Assembly: GCA_964605795.1 (NCBI GenBank)
Contig: CAZSDZ010000011.1
Span: forward strand, 1-62,701
Length of the DNA stretch: 62,701 bases
Source: JAFGOM01 sp964605795
GTDB lineage: Archaea > Halobacteriota > Methanomicrobia > Methanomicrobiales > Methanospirillaceae
Direction: 5' to 3'
This document shows, piece by piece, positions 62,478 to 62,701 of the stretch (the first letter of the stretch is position 1; the number at the start of each line of letters is the position of its first letter). A model generated the notes under the pieces. The model was not told where the DNA came from. It saw nothing but the letters and a program-made list of their open reading frames with translations, and did not search any database. Made by a program: the position numbers and the translations under genes.

Positions 62478-62701
62478 CTGCTTCACCACGGGGGAGATAT
62501 TAGCCCTTTCCCTGATAAATATTATGCAGAGAGATATCCGTTATCGTACGGTTACTACTGGTTTTTGAGGAGAGCGAAAAAAAAGGTGTTTGTGCCTTCA
62601 GTTGGGAGCATTTTACTTTCGTTACTCAAGAAAAGCATACTTTCAGGCACATGGGGATAGGAGCCAGGTGACAGGCGAGAAAAATTACGACTAACTGTTC
62701 T

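Overview
The window is a gene-dense archaeal chromosome segment, most likely from a hydrogenotrophic methanogen of the order Methanomicrobiales. The pointers are an archaeal EF-1A next to ribosomal protein S10, a CetZ tubulin-family protein, Hef, an archaeal-type glycyl-tRNA synthetase, LSm, UPF0147 and UPF0200 proteins, a CobZ-type phosphatase next to CobS, and many PAS/receiver signalling proteins. Several promoters fit the archaeal pattern of a TATA box about 27 nt before the start, often leaderless. The genus cannot be fixed from sequence alone. Two runs of N (10 and 100 bases) mark it as a draft assembly. Each falls inside a gene and breaks its frame, so two genes have to be read across a gap.

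Layout. 1-3.6 kb: the end of a receiver/PAS protein, a long stretch with no supported gene, a lipoprotein and a zinc-ribbon membrane protein. 3.7-10.1 kb (minus): pyruvate kinase, then a tightly overlapping MoxR - DUF58 - VWA - secreted protein - membrane protein operon. 10.4-15.4 kb (minus): a four-gene overlapping operon (FAD oxidoreductase, GT2 glycosyltransferase, flippase-like protein, DUF2298/YYY membrane protein) that looks like a glycolipid or surface-glycan pathway. 15.5-18 kb: CetZ and a membrane-anchored helical surface protein. 18.3-23.6 kb: two paralogous response regulators, a Roadblock protein, stomatin/NfeD, a DUF89 protein, tRNA-Pro and two small genes. 23.7-28.7 kb (minus): a RecJ-like DHH protein, then an NrdG-type activase / NMP-kinase-like / TIM-barrel / RNase Z operon. 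28.8-30.7 kb: thiC and yjbQ. 30.8-35.6 kb: UPF0147, a p27-type zinc protein, and a translationally coupled glyS-hef pair.

35.8-41.3 kb: a helix-turn-helix protein, a secreted CxxCH protein, acylphosphatase, a small rubredoxin, and one very large receiver/multi-PAS/histidine kinase whose 378-bp PAS repeats caused the assembly gap. 41.7-46 kb: fructose-1,6-bisphosphatase, LSm plus a TFE-beta/RPC34-like winged helix protein, tRNA-Gln and thiM-thiE. 46-53 kb: ilvD, a PsiE-like protein, a Dph6/amidotransferase pair, and an ATPase + DUF4276 pair resembling two-gene anti-phage modules. 53-57.9 kb: a guaAA/YkgJ/TraB operon and cobamide genes (cobT-like, cobZ, cobS). 58.1-62.5 kb: EF-1A, S10, a TIGR03663-type GT39-like membrane protein and a DJ-1/PfpI protein.

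The strongest candidates for undescribed biology are the ATPase-DUF4276 pair, the YYY/flippase/GT2/FAD operon with a TIGR03663 protein elsewhere in the window, the Dph6-amidotransferase coupling, the LSm/TFE-beta-like pair, the Roadblock-regulator pair with its shared uncharacterised C-terminal domain, and a small regulator gene that appears to start at AUA. No CRISPR array, insertion sequence, integrase or rRNA was seen.
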